Origin: JBBQLG01 sp964251665
GTDB lineage: Bacteria > Bacteroidota > Bacteroidia > Cytophagales > Spirosomataceae
Length of the DNA stretch: 64,000 bases
Direction of reading: 5' to 3'
Assembly: GCA_964251665.1 (NCBI GenBank)
Contig: CAXUKO010000006.1
Location: forward strand, 186,001 to 250,000
The notes under the pieces are model-generated. The model saw only the letters and a program-made list of their open reading frames with translations. It was not told the DNA's origin and did not search any database. Shown here piece after piece: positions 36,001-43,193 of the stretch; the first letter of the stretch is position 1; each line of letters begins with the position of its first letter. The translations under genes were made by a program, and so were the position numbers.

Positions 36001-36476
36001 AAATGCCCCTTTTCTTCAGTAAAAGACAGGCTGTTCCCGTTCTGAATCTGGCACTGCCGGGCTATAGGGCGGTTGCCGAGAAGTTCCCGGCTAAAAGTGC
36101 GGAACTGCCGTGCCCAGGCCGGGCTGTGTTTGGCCTTGACCGTTACGGCGGCCAGGGCATTATCGGCAACCTGTAGCCGAATATCGACCGTGCGGGGGCG
36201 GCTATCAGTCAATCGTATGGGTTGGCGCAGGGCGGTATAGCCCACTGCAGAACCAACCAGTTCAACCGAACCTACGGGCACATTCAGCAGGCGGTAGGTG
36301 CCGTTTTCATCAGCGGTTGTGCCTCGGGTGGTGTTATTGAGGTAAACGGTAGCAAAGGGGAGCGGCTGCTGGGTTTTAGCGTCCAGTACCCGTCCGGTCA
36401 GGGTGCTGAGGGGTGTCTGCCCGGGCGCGAGGGTGGCGATAAGCAGTCCCCAAAGTACAGCGAAAAGCGTTTTCAT
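33003..36476 (-). CDS. Large secreted protein with CarboxypepD_reg-like, MG-like and TonB-plug domains
   Basis: 1157 residues. A signal peptide (MKTLFAVLWGLLIATLAPG) is followed by a CarboxypepD_reg-like domain (about 24-105: LTGRVLDAKTQQPLPFATVY, DENGTYRLLNVP). The middle (about 380-830) is built of repeated beta-sandwich domains resembling the macroglobulin (MG) repeats, with FVHTDKSFYTTGDQLWFSAY as the first. Another regulatory-like repeat occurs near 850-880. The last third holds a TonB plug domain (about 960-1085: GVFVPEHPEQYTDVATMF, LLKNAGATGIYGVRAANGV). No beta-barrel follows: only about 60 residues remain. So it is a plug without a pore, possibly a surface partner of SusC-like receptors or a bacterial alpha-2-macroglobulin relative. 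Role unknown. Confidence 0.75.
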   Translation of the reverse strand: MKTLFAVLWGLLIATLAPGQTPLSTLTGRVLDAKTQQPLPFATVYLNNTTRGTTADENGTYRLLNVPVGSVELVGSAVGYTALRQPIRLTDSRPRTVDIRLQVADNALAAVTVKAKHSPAWARQFRTFSRELLGNRPIARQCQIQNGNSLSFTEEKGHFRAQSAEPLIIENRALGYRLAYTLLYFDLYQGQMHFAGTTQFEELKPTDARQLAQWQANRLKVYKGSLHHLLASLVAGTHEQEGFLVYRTPLSLNPGTTTLPLVRTTERQLVGAEQAKALFKPGELAFERRLVSSQPLEVYYNRVYAGNSPYRDSPYAYSMLLLPNQAFDLTTDGWITQGNGLDVRGYLGDDRLATQLPADWTPADKETLTALVITSGRALRADAGQDSVVAEYKRQASRSAPIVFVHTDKSFYTTGDQLWFSAYVLDPARHLPVAGRQGTTLQIELRAPGGQSVLHQWLRLNDGRAAGTFRITDTLLAGTYRLRAYTTTDSATTRPAFEYAFPVYNIRLSGMPASAGQSKTVESAHAQPLPASPAAPVDVQFLPEGGRWLAGVPGKLGIKAIQATGHGRATSGRILDQTGKEITLFATNALGIGHVAFTPEAGQTYAALLDSQQGVDAQSIALPPVEAEGWALSADAYSDSSRLTVTVRAVGHDQPVYVTLVSRDQLVYHQKWQLTKGEAQFALSTATLPPGVCQLTLWDYTGKPRAERLVFVPDRVSPVQMRIIMAKPRYAPRETVAISFQLRDADRYPVAAFWSAAVTDADQLPEDTARTDLRTHLLLTGGLRGPVESPSYYLESGKLGAIDNLLLTQGWRRLAMPSPADSVGGWAIGGQVRNRKGRPMANAPVTLSLQQGSQRMLRTLLTNAQGRFRLTGLMIDDTVQVRALTPGTTDAVATLDAPGALGKAPALPAPDWQSLASSLTAARDRQLAHPAFYRDSSARQLAEVVVRAAKPTAERPLDVQRASIHGQADGVFVPEHPEQYTDVATMFRQIPGMSQLVGRNFSSFGDNSPLYLLDGVEADYATVFLSLNVAEISRVELLKNAGATGIYGVRAANGVIAIFTKKENKKQLSAPIGPATIMQGFVAPREFYVPRYDLPDLLPNADKRDVLYWKALGQSDSNGLSTLLFPLSDTAKVVRLVIQGVTTEGMPIFYTWVLPVR

Positions 36477-36619
36477 ACGGTTGAAGTATCAACTGAACGC
36501 GCATGCTGTTTCCGTTGACTAAGCTGGTGCGCCTAGTCTAAAGGTAAGCCGGTAAGTCTGATACTTGCCTGAAGCGGGTTAAAATTGGTACAGCCGAAAG
36601 TAACAGGTATGCGTTCAGC

Positions 36620-36783
36620 CTATCCTTCGTCTTCCACAATCCCACCCTTCAGATGAAATATCGTTTTTTGCTGGAGTTCAGGCTGACGCAGGACGTCTTT
36701 AGCGGCAATGCGACTGCGAACGCCGTTGGTACACAGGAACACCAGAGCCTGAGCATCGGCTAACTGGCTTTGCGGGCGCGGAG
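36620..36783 (-). pseudogene. Displaced 3' end of a rhodanese gene
   Basis: This stretch encodes the last part of a rhodanese-like protein (ADAQALVFLCTNGVRSRIAA, KDVLRQPEL, FHLKGGIVE) but lacks the first half. It is about nine-tenths identical by eye to the 3' half of the complete rhodanese gene at 39229-39537, including an identical run of about 64 bases. A one-base deletion near the left end breaks the frame, and similarity stops at 36783. It has the same orientation as the intact copy. Confidence 0.8.
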
Positions 36784-36934
36784 GGCTATAGAGCAGGTTG
36801 TAATTGACCACGCACTTCAGTAATCTTCCAAAATGGTATTCAGAATCTACATGCTGGCACAATCAGTACTTGGCAATAACTAAATTGGATGAGCACTATC
36901 AAAGTGTATTAATGGCAGTCAGCGAAATTTGATG

Positions 36935-36974
36935 AAGTGAACTTATATAGTTAACTTAGTGTAAAAGTTCACTT
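36935..36974 (+). promoter_or_regulatory. Palindromic operator before the toxin-antitoxin operon
   Basis: AAGTGAACTT (36935-36944) and AAGTTCACTT (36965-36974) are exact inverted repeats, with a further palindrome AGTTAACT at 36949-36956 between them. The right arm ends two bases before the antitoxin ATG. The antitoxin has a helix-turn-helix, so binding here would repress its own operon. Confidence 0.6.
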
Positions 36975-36976
36975 TT

Positions 36977-37402
36977 ATGGCTCTTGCAACACCATTTCAG
37001 TCTTCCGCTCCTCACCTTATTGGCCCCTTTTCCGAACAGGAAATCATCAGCCGTAGCCGACGGGGTATACTCCGGGCAGAAGCCGACCGGGTAGCGGCTC
37101 TGATTGGCTTAACCGACAAGGAGATAAGCGCAGCCATTGGTTTGTCGCCCTCCTACTTTCATCGCTTAAAGACTCAGCAGCGCATCAGCCAGGATGCCTC
37201 TGAACGCCTTTCTCTATTGGAAAATCTACTTCAGCACGCCTTAGATACGTTCGATGGCCAAACAATTACTGTCTTAGGCTGGCTCCGTTCTCCATTGCGG
37301 GAACTGGAGTATCAAACACCCCTGCAAACACTGGACACAGTTACTGGATACACCTTGGTAGACCGGGTGTTGGGCCGCATTGATCACGGCATTTTTGGTT
37401 AA
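36977..37402 (+). CDS. Xre/MbcA/ParS-type antitoxin (DUF2384) of a RES-Xre system
   Basis: 141 residues. The N-terminal part (about 40-75) forms a helix-turn-helix: VAALIGLTDKEISAAIGLSPSY. The C-terminal part holds the toxin-binding DUF2384-like pattern, LLQHALDTFDG...VLGWLRSPLRELEYQTPLQTLDT, ending VLGRIDHGIFG. This antitoxin neutralises the RES toxin by direct binding and probably represses its own operon through the palindrome just upstream. The stop is two bases before the toxin ATG, so the pair is one operon. Confidence 0.85.
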   Translation: MALATPFQSSAPHLIGPFSEQEIISRSRRGILRAEADRVAALIGLTDKEISAAIGLSPSYFHRLKTQQRISQDASERLSLLENLLQHALDTFDGQTITVLGWLRSPLRELEYQTPLQTLDTVTGYTLVDRVLGRIDHGIFG

Positions 37403-37404
37403 GG

Positions 37405-37872
37405 ATGGCACTGGTTTACCGAGTTGTACGGCAGAAATATGCTGACCGTCCTTTAGATACAATGGGCAGTTGGTTAAATGGTGGGCGCTGGAACCCACCG
37501 GGCGTAAGCTTACTTTACACTGCTGAGCATCCTGCCCTGGCACTGGTAGAAATTCTGGTACACATGCCACAAGTACCTTATGCCCACTTGCCTGCTTATC
37601 GACTCTTCAGTCTGGAGATACCGGATCATAGCCGTCGGGTTTTAGCGGCTGACCAACTGCCTCCCTACTGGAGTGAGAACAGCTATGCCAAAAGCCAAAC
37701 TATTTTAGGGGAATGGCTAACCCAGCCTGACGTACTGGCCCTTGGCGTACCCTCCTCAGTGATGCCATCCGGGGTCAACTACTTGCTTCATACAGCTCAT
37801 GTTGACTACCAAAACATCCGGGTTATAGACGAGAAGGCTTTAGTGATTGATCCCCGTTTGTGGGCTAAGTAA
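37405..37872 (+). CDS. RES-domain toxin (NAD+-depleting)
   Basis: 155 residues. The RES family pattern is clear: VYRVV at the start, GGRWNPPGVSLLYTAEHPAL (Arg28, Tyr38), ALVEILVH (Glu49), and GVPSSVMPSGVNYLLH (about 114-129). Arg28, Tyr38 and Glu49 have the spacing of the catalytic residues in RES toxins. Family members break down NAD+ or ADP-ribosylate a target and stop growth until the antitoxin is restored. The system is often located on mobile DNA, which suits its place on this island. Confidence 0.85.
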   Translation: MALVYRVVRQKYADRPLDTMGSWLNGGRWNPPGVSLLYTAEHPALALVEILVHMPQVPYAHLPAYRLFSLEIPDHSRRVLAADQLPPYWSENSYAKSQTILGEWLTQPDVLALGVPSSVMPSGVNYLLHTAHVDYQNIRVIDEKALVIDPRLWAK

Positions 37873-37903
37873 AAGGAGAAATCTCTGTTCGTGATAATTG
37901 ATT

Positions 37904-38467
37904 ATGGCTGAAAAATCGGATAAACTTGTCGTTTTTGATTTAGATGAAACCCTAATTCATGCAACTCAACATGAGTTGGACAGACCATACAATTTCAAAT
38001 TTGACAAGTATTTTGTTTACGAACGTCCTCATCTAAGAACATTCCTTGCCAACGTATCAAAACATTTTACAATTGGTATATGGAGTTCGGCAGACGACGA
38101 GTATGTTACAAAGATTGTTCAAGGTGTAATGCCTGATGACATCGACTTTGCGGTTGTCTGGGGGCGGAGTCGTTGTAGTTACAGGCGAAATCTTGACCGA
38201 GACACCTACTGTTTTGAAAAGCGCCTTGATAAGCTGAAGAAGCGAGGTTTTAGATTGGAGAGAATACTAATTGTGGATGACTCTCCTGAAAAGTCACGTG
38301 CTAATTATGGCAATGCCATACATATAAGGGAGTATACAGGAGATGAGAATGACAACGAGTTGATCGCCTTATTTGATTACTTACTGACATTGAAAACAGT
38401 AGATAATGTCCGAAGTATTGAAAAACGTAGTTGGCGAAACCGACTGGAATTAACCTCGAATGGCTAA
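37904..38467 (+). CDS. HAD-family phosphatase of the FCP1/NIF type
   Basis: 187 residues from the ATG at 37904. The motif VVFDLDETL places the nucleophile at Asp12 with Asp14 as acid/base; the DLDET form, rather than DxDGT, is typical of NLI-interacting-factor/FCP-like enzymes. YVYERPHLRTFL-type and WSSADDEYV segments follow, and ILIVDDSPEK is the final acidic motif. In eukaryotes such enzymes dephosphorylate proteins; small bacterial members are poorly known. It starts 31 bases after the RES toxin on the same strand and lies in AT-rich DNA, so it may be cargo of the island rather than part of the toxin-antitoxin unit. Confidence 0.75.
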   Translation: MAEKSDKLVVFDLDETLIHATQHELDRPYNFKFDKYFVYERPHLRTFLANVSKHFTIGIWSSADDEYVTKIVQGVMPDDIDFAVVWGRSRCSYRRNLDRDTYCFEKRLDKLKKRGFRLERILIVDDSPEKSRANYGNAIHIREYTGDENDNELIALFDYLLTLKTVDNVRSIEKRSWRNRLELTSNG

Positions 38468-38578
38468 ACTCCGCACGGGCGTCTGTTTGGTGACAGGTCT
38501 ATTCTATTGAGCAGTATACGGCTAAAAATAGCCTCAGTTAATATGAACTCACTTGTACAATACTTCATTTGAAGGAAC

Positions 38579-39133
38579 ATGACATCTATCAGATTTCTGG
38601 TTCTTGCTGGTTTGATGACAATGTGGTTATCAAGGGCATATAGTCAGGATAATCAGCTGTTACCGCTTAGGGCTAAGACTGCAGATACGCCATGTACGAG
38701 CCAGTTGCAAATCAACAATCCAGCTTTACTGAACGAGTTGGAGAAGCTTTTCACTTATATAGGCGATTATGAACTGCCGATAATCGCTTTGAACAGGAAG
38801 AATGATTCTCTGTTCTGTTATGTGAGCGCGTTCATTGGTACATATCAGATTCAAAAGAATCCTCCTACTGCAATCGTTAAGATACTAAATCGAGAAGTAT
38901 TGCTTTATACAGGAAATGAAGCGGTTGCTCAATTGTCCGACAACTGCAAAAAGTATTTAATCAGAAAGTACCTGAACGTTCTTCGCTTTGATAAAATCAA
39001 CAAGGAGCGAGGTTTACCAGCCGGTTCTTCAATAGGAGGTAACTACGACCCAGTATTGGTCAAAATCAGCGTTGAAGGCACTAAGGTGATATTCATGAAA
39101 GACTTTGATCGTTTCCCCTTTTTTACAGACTGA
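38579..39133 (+). CDS. Secreted protein of unknown function
   Basis: 184 residues with a signal peptide (MTSIRFLVLAGLMTMWLSRA, cleavage near 22-23). The mature part has one folded domain without recognised motifs: LLNELEKLFTYIGDYELP (about 49-66), FIGTYQIQKNPPTAIVKI, and a charged end EGTKVIFMKDFDRFPFF. AT content is clearly higher than in the surrounding core genes, which suggests transfer. Two cysteines (about 41 and 122) could form a bond. No function can be assigned. Confidence 0.6.
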   Translation: MTSIRFLVLAGLMTMWLSRAYSQDNQLLPLRAKTADTPCTSQLQINNPALLNELEKLFTYIGDYELPIIALNRKNDSLFCYVSAFIGTYQIQKNPPTAIVKILNREVLLYTGNEAVAQLSDNCKKYLIRKYLNVLRFDKINKERGLPAGSSIGGNYDPVLVKISVEGTKVIFMKDFDRFPFFTD

Positions 39134-39228
39134 GCTAGCTTAAAGGGCTACTAGCAAGTGTTAGGTAATACTATCGCCGATTCAAGTTTTTGTATGGCTT
39201 TCTTTCTTATACTCCCATAGCTCGCCCC

Positions 39229-39537
39229 TTATTCCTCACTCTCCACAATTCCACCCTTCAGGTGAAATATCGTTTTGTGCCGGAGTTCAGGTTGGCGCAG
39301 GACGTCTTTGGCGGCAATGCGACTGCGAACGCCGTTGGTACACAGGAACACCAGAGCCTGAGCATCGGCTAACTCGGCTTTACGGGCGCGGAGTTCAGGA
39401 AGGGGGATATTCAGACCGCCGATATTAAATTCATCGAACTCCCAGGCATCACGGACATCTACTATTACAGTGCCGGGCTGCTCGCGTAATGTCTCCAGTT
39501 CGGGCAGGGAAATGTCGGTGTAGGCTGGCGTTGTCAT
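39229..39537 (-). CDS. Rhodanese-like domain protein
   Basis: 102 residues, a single rhodanese domain. VIVDVRDAWEFDEFNIGGLN (about 24-43) and LVFLCTNGVRSRIAAKDVL carry the family pattern, with the active-site Cys in FLCTNGVRS. It would bind or transfer sulfur. It lies 24 bases after the polysaccharide deacetylase gene on the same strand, so both are probably one transcript. The 3' half is the one matched by the displaced copy at 36620-36783. Confidence 0.85.
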   Translation of the reverse strand: MTTPAYTDISLPELETLREQPGTVIVDVRDAWEFDEFNIGGLNIPLPELRARKAELADAQALVFLCTNGVRSRIAAKDVLRQPELRHKTIFHLKGGIVESEE

Positions 39538-39561
39538 AACCGAAAAACAGCGTTTAAGGCC

Positions 39562-40554
39562 TTACTGTTCGCTGCGGCTGACGCTTTCGCGCAAGTCGTA
39601 CAGGAGCCAGTCGCGGTGCTCGATGTCGGCTTGTTTCTTCTTCAGGAGGCCGATAAAATCCCGGACGCCAATGGGCTCGTTGCCATTCCCGTGGATCAGC
39701 ACAATACTACCCCGGCCCGGTTGTTGTCCCTTCGCCAGCCACGCATCACTACCCACCGGGATAAGGCCGAATGCCGTAATCCGATCCACTAAACTCTGGC
39801 TGGAAATAAGCCCAGGAAAGCGGAAAAAGACCGATGGGGTTAGTCCGTTTTCAAGCATGGCTACTTCATTTTTTAACACTTCGTCGGTCAGGTTCGTACC
39901 GGGTTCGAGCAGAAAATTCTCGTTCAGGGGTAAATCGGGAGACACCCGGTGATTGAAGGAATGATTAATCCAGGTAATCTTCAGCAAGCCCTGCTGTTGC
40001 TGTTCTTTCACCCAAGCCAGATCGTCGGGGTGTTCGCGCATCCAGACGCCGGTCACCGAAAGAGCCAGCGGAATCGGTTTTTCCAGTTTCTTCAACTGCC
40101 GCATCAGGCTCGTAAAAATCACCCGGTCCAGCGGTTTGTGCGACGGGCAGAGGTCGATGGTCAGGACAATGCCTTTCTCATCGGGCAGGGTGTGCGTGAT
40201 GCCCGCATCCTGAAGCGGTTTGGCTTCGGCTTCGGCCTTGTGCAGGGCCTGGGTGTAGGCGGTGCGGGGCAAGGTTTTCAACAGTTCCGCTGGTTGTTTC
40301 GGGGTAGCATCGGGCTGTACATAGGTGTCGAGTGTCTGCGGATTAACGGTCAGGCAGTAAGGTTGGCCATTGAGCCCGAACCGGCGCAGGACCACCCGAA
40401 GCTGCCCCGCATACGCCTGCTGCCCGAAACTGACGTGGTAGTCGGTGATGACTGGAACGGGTTGCCCGGTAGCAAACAGGGGCAGTAGGCAGAAGAAGGC
40501 GGCAGACCAGTGAAGCATACGGCGGATGAACAGAGACAAAGGTAAGCGGGCCAT
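39562..40554 (-). CDS. Polysaccharide deacetylase-family protein, secreted
   Basis: About 330 residues. An ATG at 40593 would add 13 residues; ATG at 40554 or 40518 puts the signal sequence (LHWSAAFFCLLPLFATGQP) nearer the start. NodB-type motifs are present but altered: VLTIDLCPS where TFDD is usual, NHSFNHR (motif 2, with the H-x3-H pair), FFRFPGL (motif 3), and IVLIHGNGN (motif 5). The Asp of motif 1 is kept as a single Asp, so metal binding looks possible. Family members remove acetyl groups from chitin, peptidoglycan or similar polymers. It is probably periplasmic. Confidence 0.75.
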   Translation of the reverse strand: MARLPLSLFIRRMLHWSAAFFCLLPLFATGQPVPVITDYHVSFGQQAYAGQLRVVLRRFGLNGQPYCLTVNPQTLDTYVQPDATPKQPAELLKTLPRTAYTQALHKAEAEAKPLQDAGITHTLPDEKGIVLTIDLCPSHKPLDRVIFTSLMRQLKKLEKPIPLALSVTGVWMREHPDDLAWVKEQQQQGLLKITWINHSFNHRVSPDLPLNENFLLEPGTNLTDEVLKNEVAMLENGLTPSVFFRFPGLISSQSLVDRITAFGLIPVGSDAWLAKGQQPGRGSIVLIHGNGNEPIGVRDFIGLLKKKQADIEHRDWLLYDLRESVSRSEQ

Positions 40555-40637
40555 TGCGTAATTGTAAGGGCGCAGTAGATAGGTTTTGCTCATATGCTGC
40601 GTTGTAAATAAATGAGATAATGTAGTTTAACCGACCT

Positions 40638-41051
40638 ATGGGAAAACCAGCCGCCCGCTCAACGGATATGCATACCTGCCCGCTACCTATTCACGTAGGC
40701 GGGCCTGTTCTTCTCGGAAATCCAACTGTCCTGATCGGTGGGTTACCCGCTGCCACCGTCGGCGATATGTGTACCTGCGTGGGGCCACCGGATGTCATTG
40801 CCCAGGGTTCATTTTCGGTATTGATTGGGGGTCGTCCGGCGGCCCGAATGGGCGATATGACAGCGCATGGTGGCGTACTTGTGATGGGGTGCATGACCGT
40901 ATTGATCGGTGATATGGGTGCCGGTCTGGCCGATCTGCCAGCCTCCGTCATCAGTGATGTGCTGGACCGAAGCAACGATACTCCCCTGGCTCAGATGGCA
41001 GCACTGGCCCAGGCAGCTCAAAATGGTTCGCTTGGCTGTGATCATTGTTGA
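40638..41051 (+). CDS. PAAR-domain spike-tip protein (type VI secretion)
   Basis: 137 residues. The PAAR repeats are visible: KPAARSTDMHTCPLP, GNPTVLIGGLPAATVGDMCTC, QGSFSVLIGGRPAARMGDMTAH and GCMTVLIGDMGA. The His/Cys residues of DMHTC, MCTC and TAHGG can bind the metal ion at the spike tip. PAAR proteins cap the VgrG spike of the type VI system and carry effectors. No VgrG or other structural T6SS genes are in the window, so this is an orphan cargo locus. A C-terminal extension of about 30 residues (VLDRSNDTPLAQMAALAQAA) may contact the adaptor. It starts the module. Confidence 0.9.
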   Translation: MGKPAARSTDMHTCPLPIHVGGPVLLGNPTVLIGGLPAATVGDMCTCVGPPDVIAQGSFSVLIGGRPAARMGDMTAHGGVLVMGCMTVLIGDMGAGLADLPASVISDVLDRSNDTPLAQMAALAQAAQNGSLGCDHC

Positions 41052-41090
41052 GGACTGCTACAGTAAAAAATCAACTTAAGGTTTTTGTCG

Positions 41091-41624
41091 ATGTCTCCAA
41101 CCCTTTTTACTGTCTTCGATGCTGCCCGGCTGGGTAATGCGCTGACTGAGGCCCGGCAACTTAACCCTGACAACGCATCGTTGTATACGGGTCGCAGCGC
41201 TGATTTGCTGGCTGACTATGCTCCTTACCTGTTTTCGTTCGATCCACAGAGCGCATTCAGCAAATGGTTTTTTGCCAATGGATGGAGCAATGCCTGGGGG
41301 ATTTTCTGCCAGACAGCCGTATCAGGTCAGGAGTTACACCGGCATTTCCGTCGGTTTCTGCTGGTTGAACTGGAGGGAGGCAAACCGATTTATTTTCGTT
41401 TTTACGATCCACGGGTGCTGCGTCAGTTCCTGCCGACCTGCAACGCTTATCAGCTGCGCGACTTCTTCGGGCCAATTCACTACTTCTGGGTTGAGGACGA
41501 TGATCCTGATTATGGCCTGTACTTCTGGATAGATCAGGGCCATTTGATTACTCACCGCGTTAGCCGGATGGAGATTGACGAAACGTTTAATCAAACAGCC
41601 GTAAGCAATGTTCCAAATCAGTAA
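41091..41624 (+). CDS. DUF4123 effector chaperone/adaptor
   Basis: 177 residues from the ATG at 41091. The pattern LFTVFDAARLGNALTEARQL, SLYTGRSADLLADYAPYLF, FSKWFFANGWSNAWGIFCQT and LQLRDFFGPIHYFWVEDDD-like lines match DUF4123 (Tap/Tec) proteins. These load T6SS effectors onto VgrG or PAAR and are not secreted. It follows PAAR by 39 bases and overlaps the next gene by 17 bases, so the three are translationally close. A decayed relative of the same protein lies at 44681. Confidence 0.85.
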   Translation: MSPTLFTVFDAARLGNALTEARQLNPDNASLYTGRSADLLADYAPYLFSFDPQSAFSKWFFANGWSNAWGIFCQTAVSGQELHRHFRRFLLVELEGGKPIYFRFYDPRVLRQFLPTCNAYQLRDFFGPIHYFWVEDDDPDYGLYFWIDQGHLITHRVSRMEIDETFNQTAVSNVPNQ

Positions 41625-41982
41625 GCAGCAACTGGCTGCCTATAGCCGCCCACCCCTTGATAAACAGCGCGACCAGTACGTGCTGGAGATGGAAGCCGCC
41701 TGGGCCCTGTTCTCGCCAAAGTGGTGGAGACAGTTTAAGCGTACACTGACCTATGATGAACGGAAAACGTTTTTTGGTCAGGTATACGACTGGTGTATAC
41801 AGGCGGGGGTGACCCGGGCGGCCGATTTTTTTAAATTGGCGGTGTTGCTGATGCGGGCTGTGTATTACCAGTTTGATCAGGATGATATCGACACGGCCCT
41901 CTCTATGATTGAAGACCAACCCGATGATACGGAGCAGGCTTTTCTGTGGATCGAATATTGTCTGGATAACGAAGCGCCGTAG
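41608..41982 (+). CDS. Small T6SS-linked protein of unknown function
   Basis: 124 residues, all-helical by composition, starting ATG at 41608 inside the end of the DUF4123 gene. Segments include RDQYVLEMEAAWALFSPKWW (about 21-40), KTFFGQVYDWCIQAGVTR and QAFLWIEYCLDNEAP at the end. No named family was recognised, but its place between adaptor and effector suggests a second chaperone or a connector for loading. No signal peptide or TM segment. Confidence 0.6.
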   Translation: MFQISKQQLAAYSRPPLDKQRDQYVLEMEAAWALFSPKWWRQFKRTLTYDERKTFFGQVYDWCIQAGVTRAADFFKLAVLLMRAVYYQFDQDDIDTALSMIEDQPDDTEQAFLWIEYCLDNEAP

Positions 41983-42031
41983 TTGGCTGCTTTTCTTTTA
42001 AAAAAAGCACAATCGCCATTCCAGTCAACCC

Positions 42032-43192
42032 ATGCAAGCTCAGCCACCCAAGTCAAAACGCCCAGTTCCTTCGCTGAGCGACCTGAAACAGCAGAAAGCC
42101 CGTGCCGATAGCACTGCAACGGGGAGACAACCTAAGCCCGGCGCAGCGGCTCCGGTACTCACGCCGGAAGAAAAGGCCGAAAAGGAAAAAAAGGAGCAGG
42201 AAAAACTAAAAGAGATCACTGATGACTGGAAGAAGGACTTGACCCCCGAAGAGCAGGACGAGTCGATGCGGGCAATTAACCGGGCCAGACCGGGCATTGT
42301 GGTTAACGGCGTTGTGCAACCATGTCCCAATAAAAAGAAGGGCCTGAACCGAAACTGCGTCGATCCAACTTCTCAGGCCAGTTTTACTCCGGAACTGAAA
42401 GAGGCCATAAAGAAGAAAGCGGGTGGTACGGGTAAAAATGCTAAGGATGTCAAGATAAATTATGACAAGCTCGATGGCTGGGAAAAAACATACAGCGGAG
42501 CCTACGTACCGTGGTGGCCTCACCTGAATAACGTTACAAAAGACATTGGCCCGGACAAGGAGCACCCGCATAAAGTTAACGTGATTGTTCCGTCTACAAA
42601 GCATGAACTGAAGGACGGGAAGCAGATGCTTAAGGGTGGAGCTGCGGATGGTGGTAACAGCTCTGGCGTTACCATTGGCACGGGTGTCGATTTGGGCGCT
42701 CAATCTGAAAAAGGCCATGCTAATGCGCTAAGGGATGCGGCAAAGGAAAGTGGTTTACTCACTGATGCAGAAGTGGAAAGCTTAATTACCAAGCTAAAAC
42801 CCTATTATGGCTTGAAGCGGACGGATGCCTGTCAATTCCTGCGTAAAAATCCGCTCACACTCACCCAAAAAGAAACGGATTTAGTGAATCTGGTTTCACT
42901 TTCTGATTATACTACTCAGGCAATTAAAGGATACGAAGCAAAAACAGGTAAGAATTGGAATGATTTGTCGGAGGAAGAACAGACCTTGATGTTATCTCAT
43001 CAGTACCATCATGGCCACATCGGCACTACATTGGCCAACGATGTCGGAAATGGCAGTTCAGAGAAGGTCTTAACGGATCTCAAAGGCGAACGCGAACAGG
43101 GTTACATGAGCAAGTACTACAACGATCAGGCTGCTGAAAAGGCCAAAACAGCCAAACCTGATAAGCCGGCTTCGACAACTACTTCACACTAA
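42032..43192 (+). CDS. Putative T6SS effector with pesticin-like muramidase domain
   Basis: 386 residues, no signal peptide. Residues 1-100 are charged, Pro/Lys/Glu rich and probably coiled or disordered, with a short Cys pair region after. The C-terminal domain (about 145-345) matches the pesticin C-terminal lysozyme: NSSGVTIGTGVDLG (about 209-222) against NSTGVTFGSGVDLG in pesticin, then YYGLKRTDACQFL, NPLTLTQKETDLV and WNDLSEEEQTLMLSHQY. Thr214 and Asp220 match two pesticin active-site residues; the third, a Glu, could be Glu151 or Glu192. Such domains cut the sugar backbone of peptidoglycan. PAAR, DUF4123 and a secreted partner alongside make it a T6SS effector. Activity is inferred. Confidence 0.7.
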   Translation: MQAQPPKSKRPVPSLSDLKQQKARADSTATGRQPKPGAAAPVLTPEEKAEKEKKEQEKLKEITDDWKKDLTPEEQDESMRAINRARPGIVVNGVVQPCPNKKKGLNRNCVDPTSQASFTPELKEAIKKKAGGTGKNAKDVKINYDKLDGWEKTYSGAYVPWWPHLNNVTKDIGPDKEHPHKVNVIVPSTKHELKDGKQMLKGGAADGGNSSGVTIGTGVDLGAQSEKGHANALRDAAKESGLLTDAEVESLITKLKPYYGLKRTDACQFLRKNPLTLTQKETDLVNLVSLSDYTTQAIKGYEAKTGKNWNDLSEEEQTLMLSHQYHHGHIGTTLANDVGNGSSEKVLTDLKGEREQGYMSKYYNDQAAEKAKTAKPDKPASTTTSH

Positions 43193-43193
43193 A

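Larger units (their letters stand above)
36784..39228. mobile_element. Small genomic island at the 3' end of the rhodanese gene
   Basis: About 2.4 kb with four plus-strand genes (antitoxin, RES toxin, FCP1-like phosphatase, secreted protein) lies between the intact rhodanese gene and the displaced copy of its 3' end. The part from about 37900 on is visibly richer in A and T than the flanks. No integrase or inverted ends were found, so mechanism and exact limits are inferred. Confidence 0.55.
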
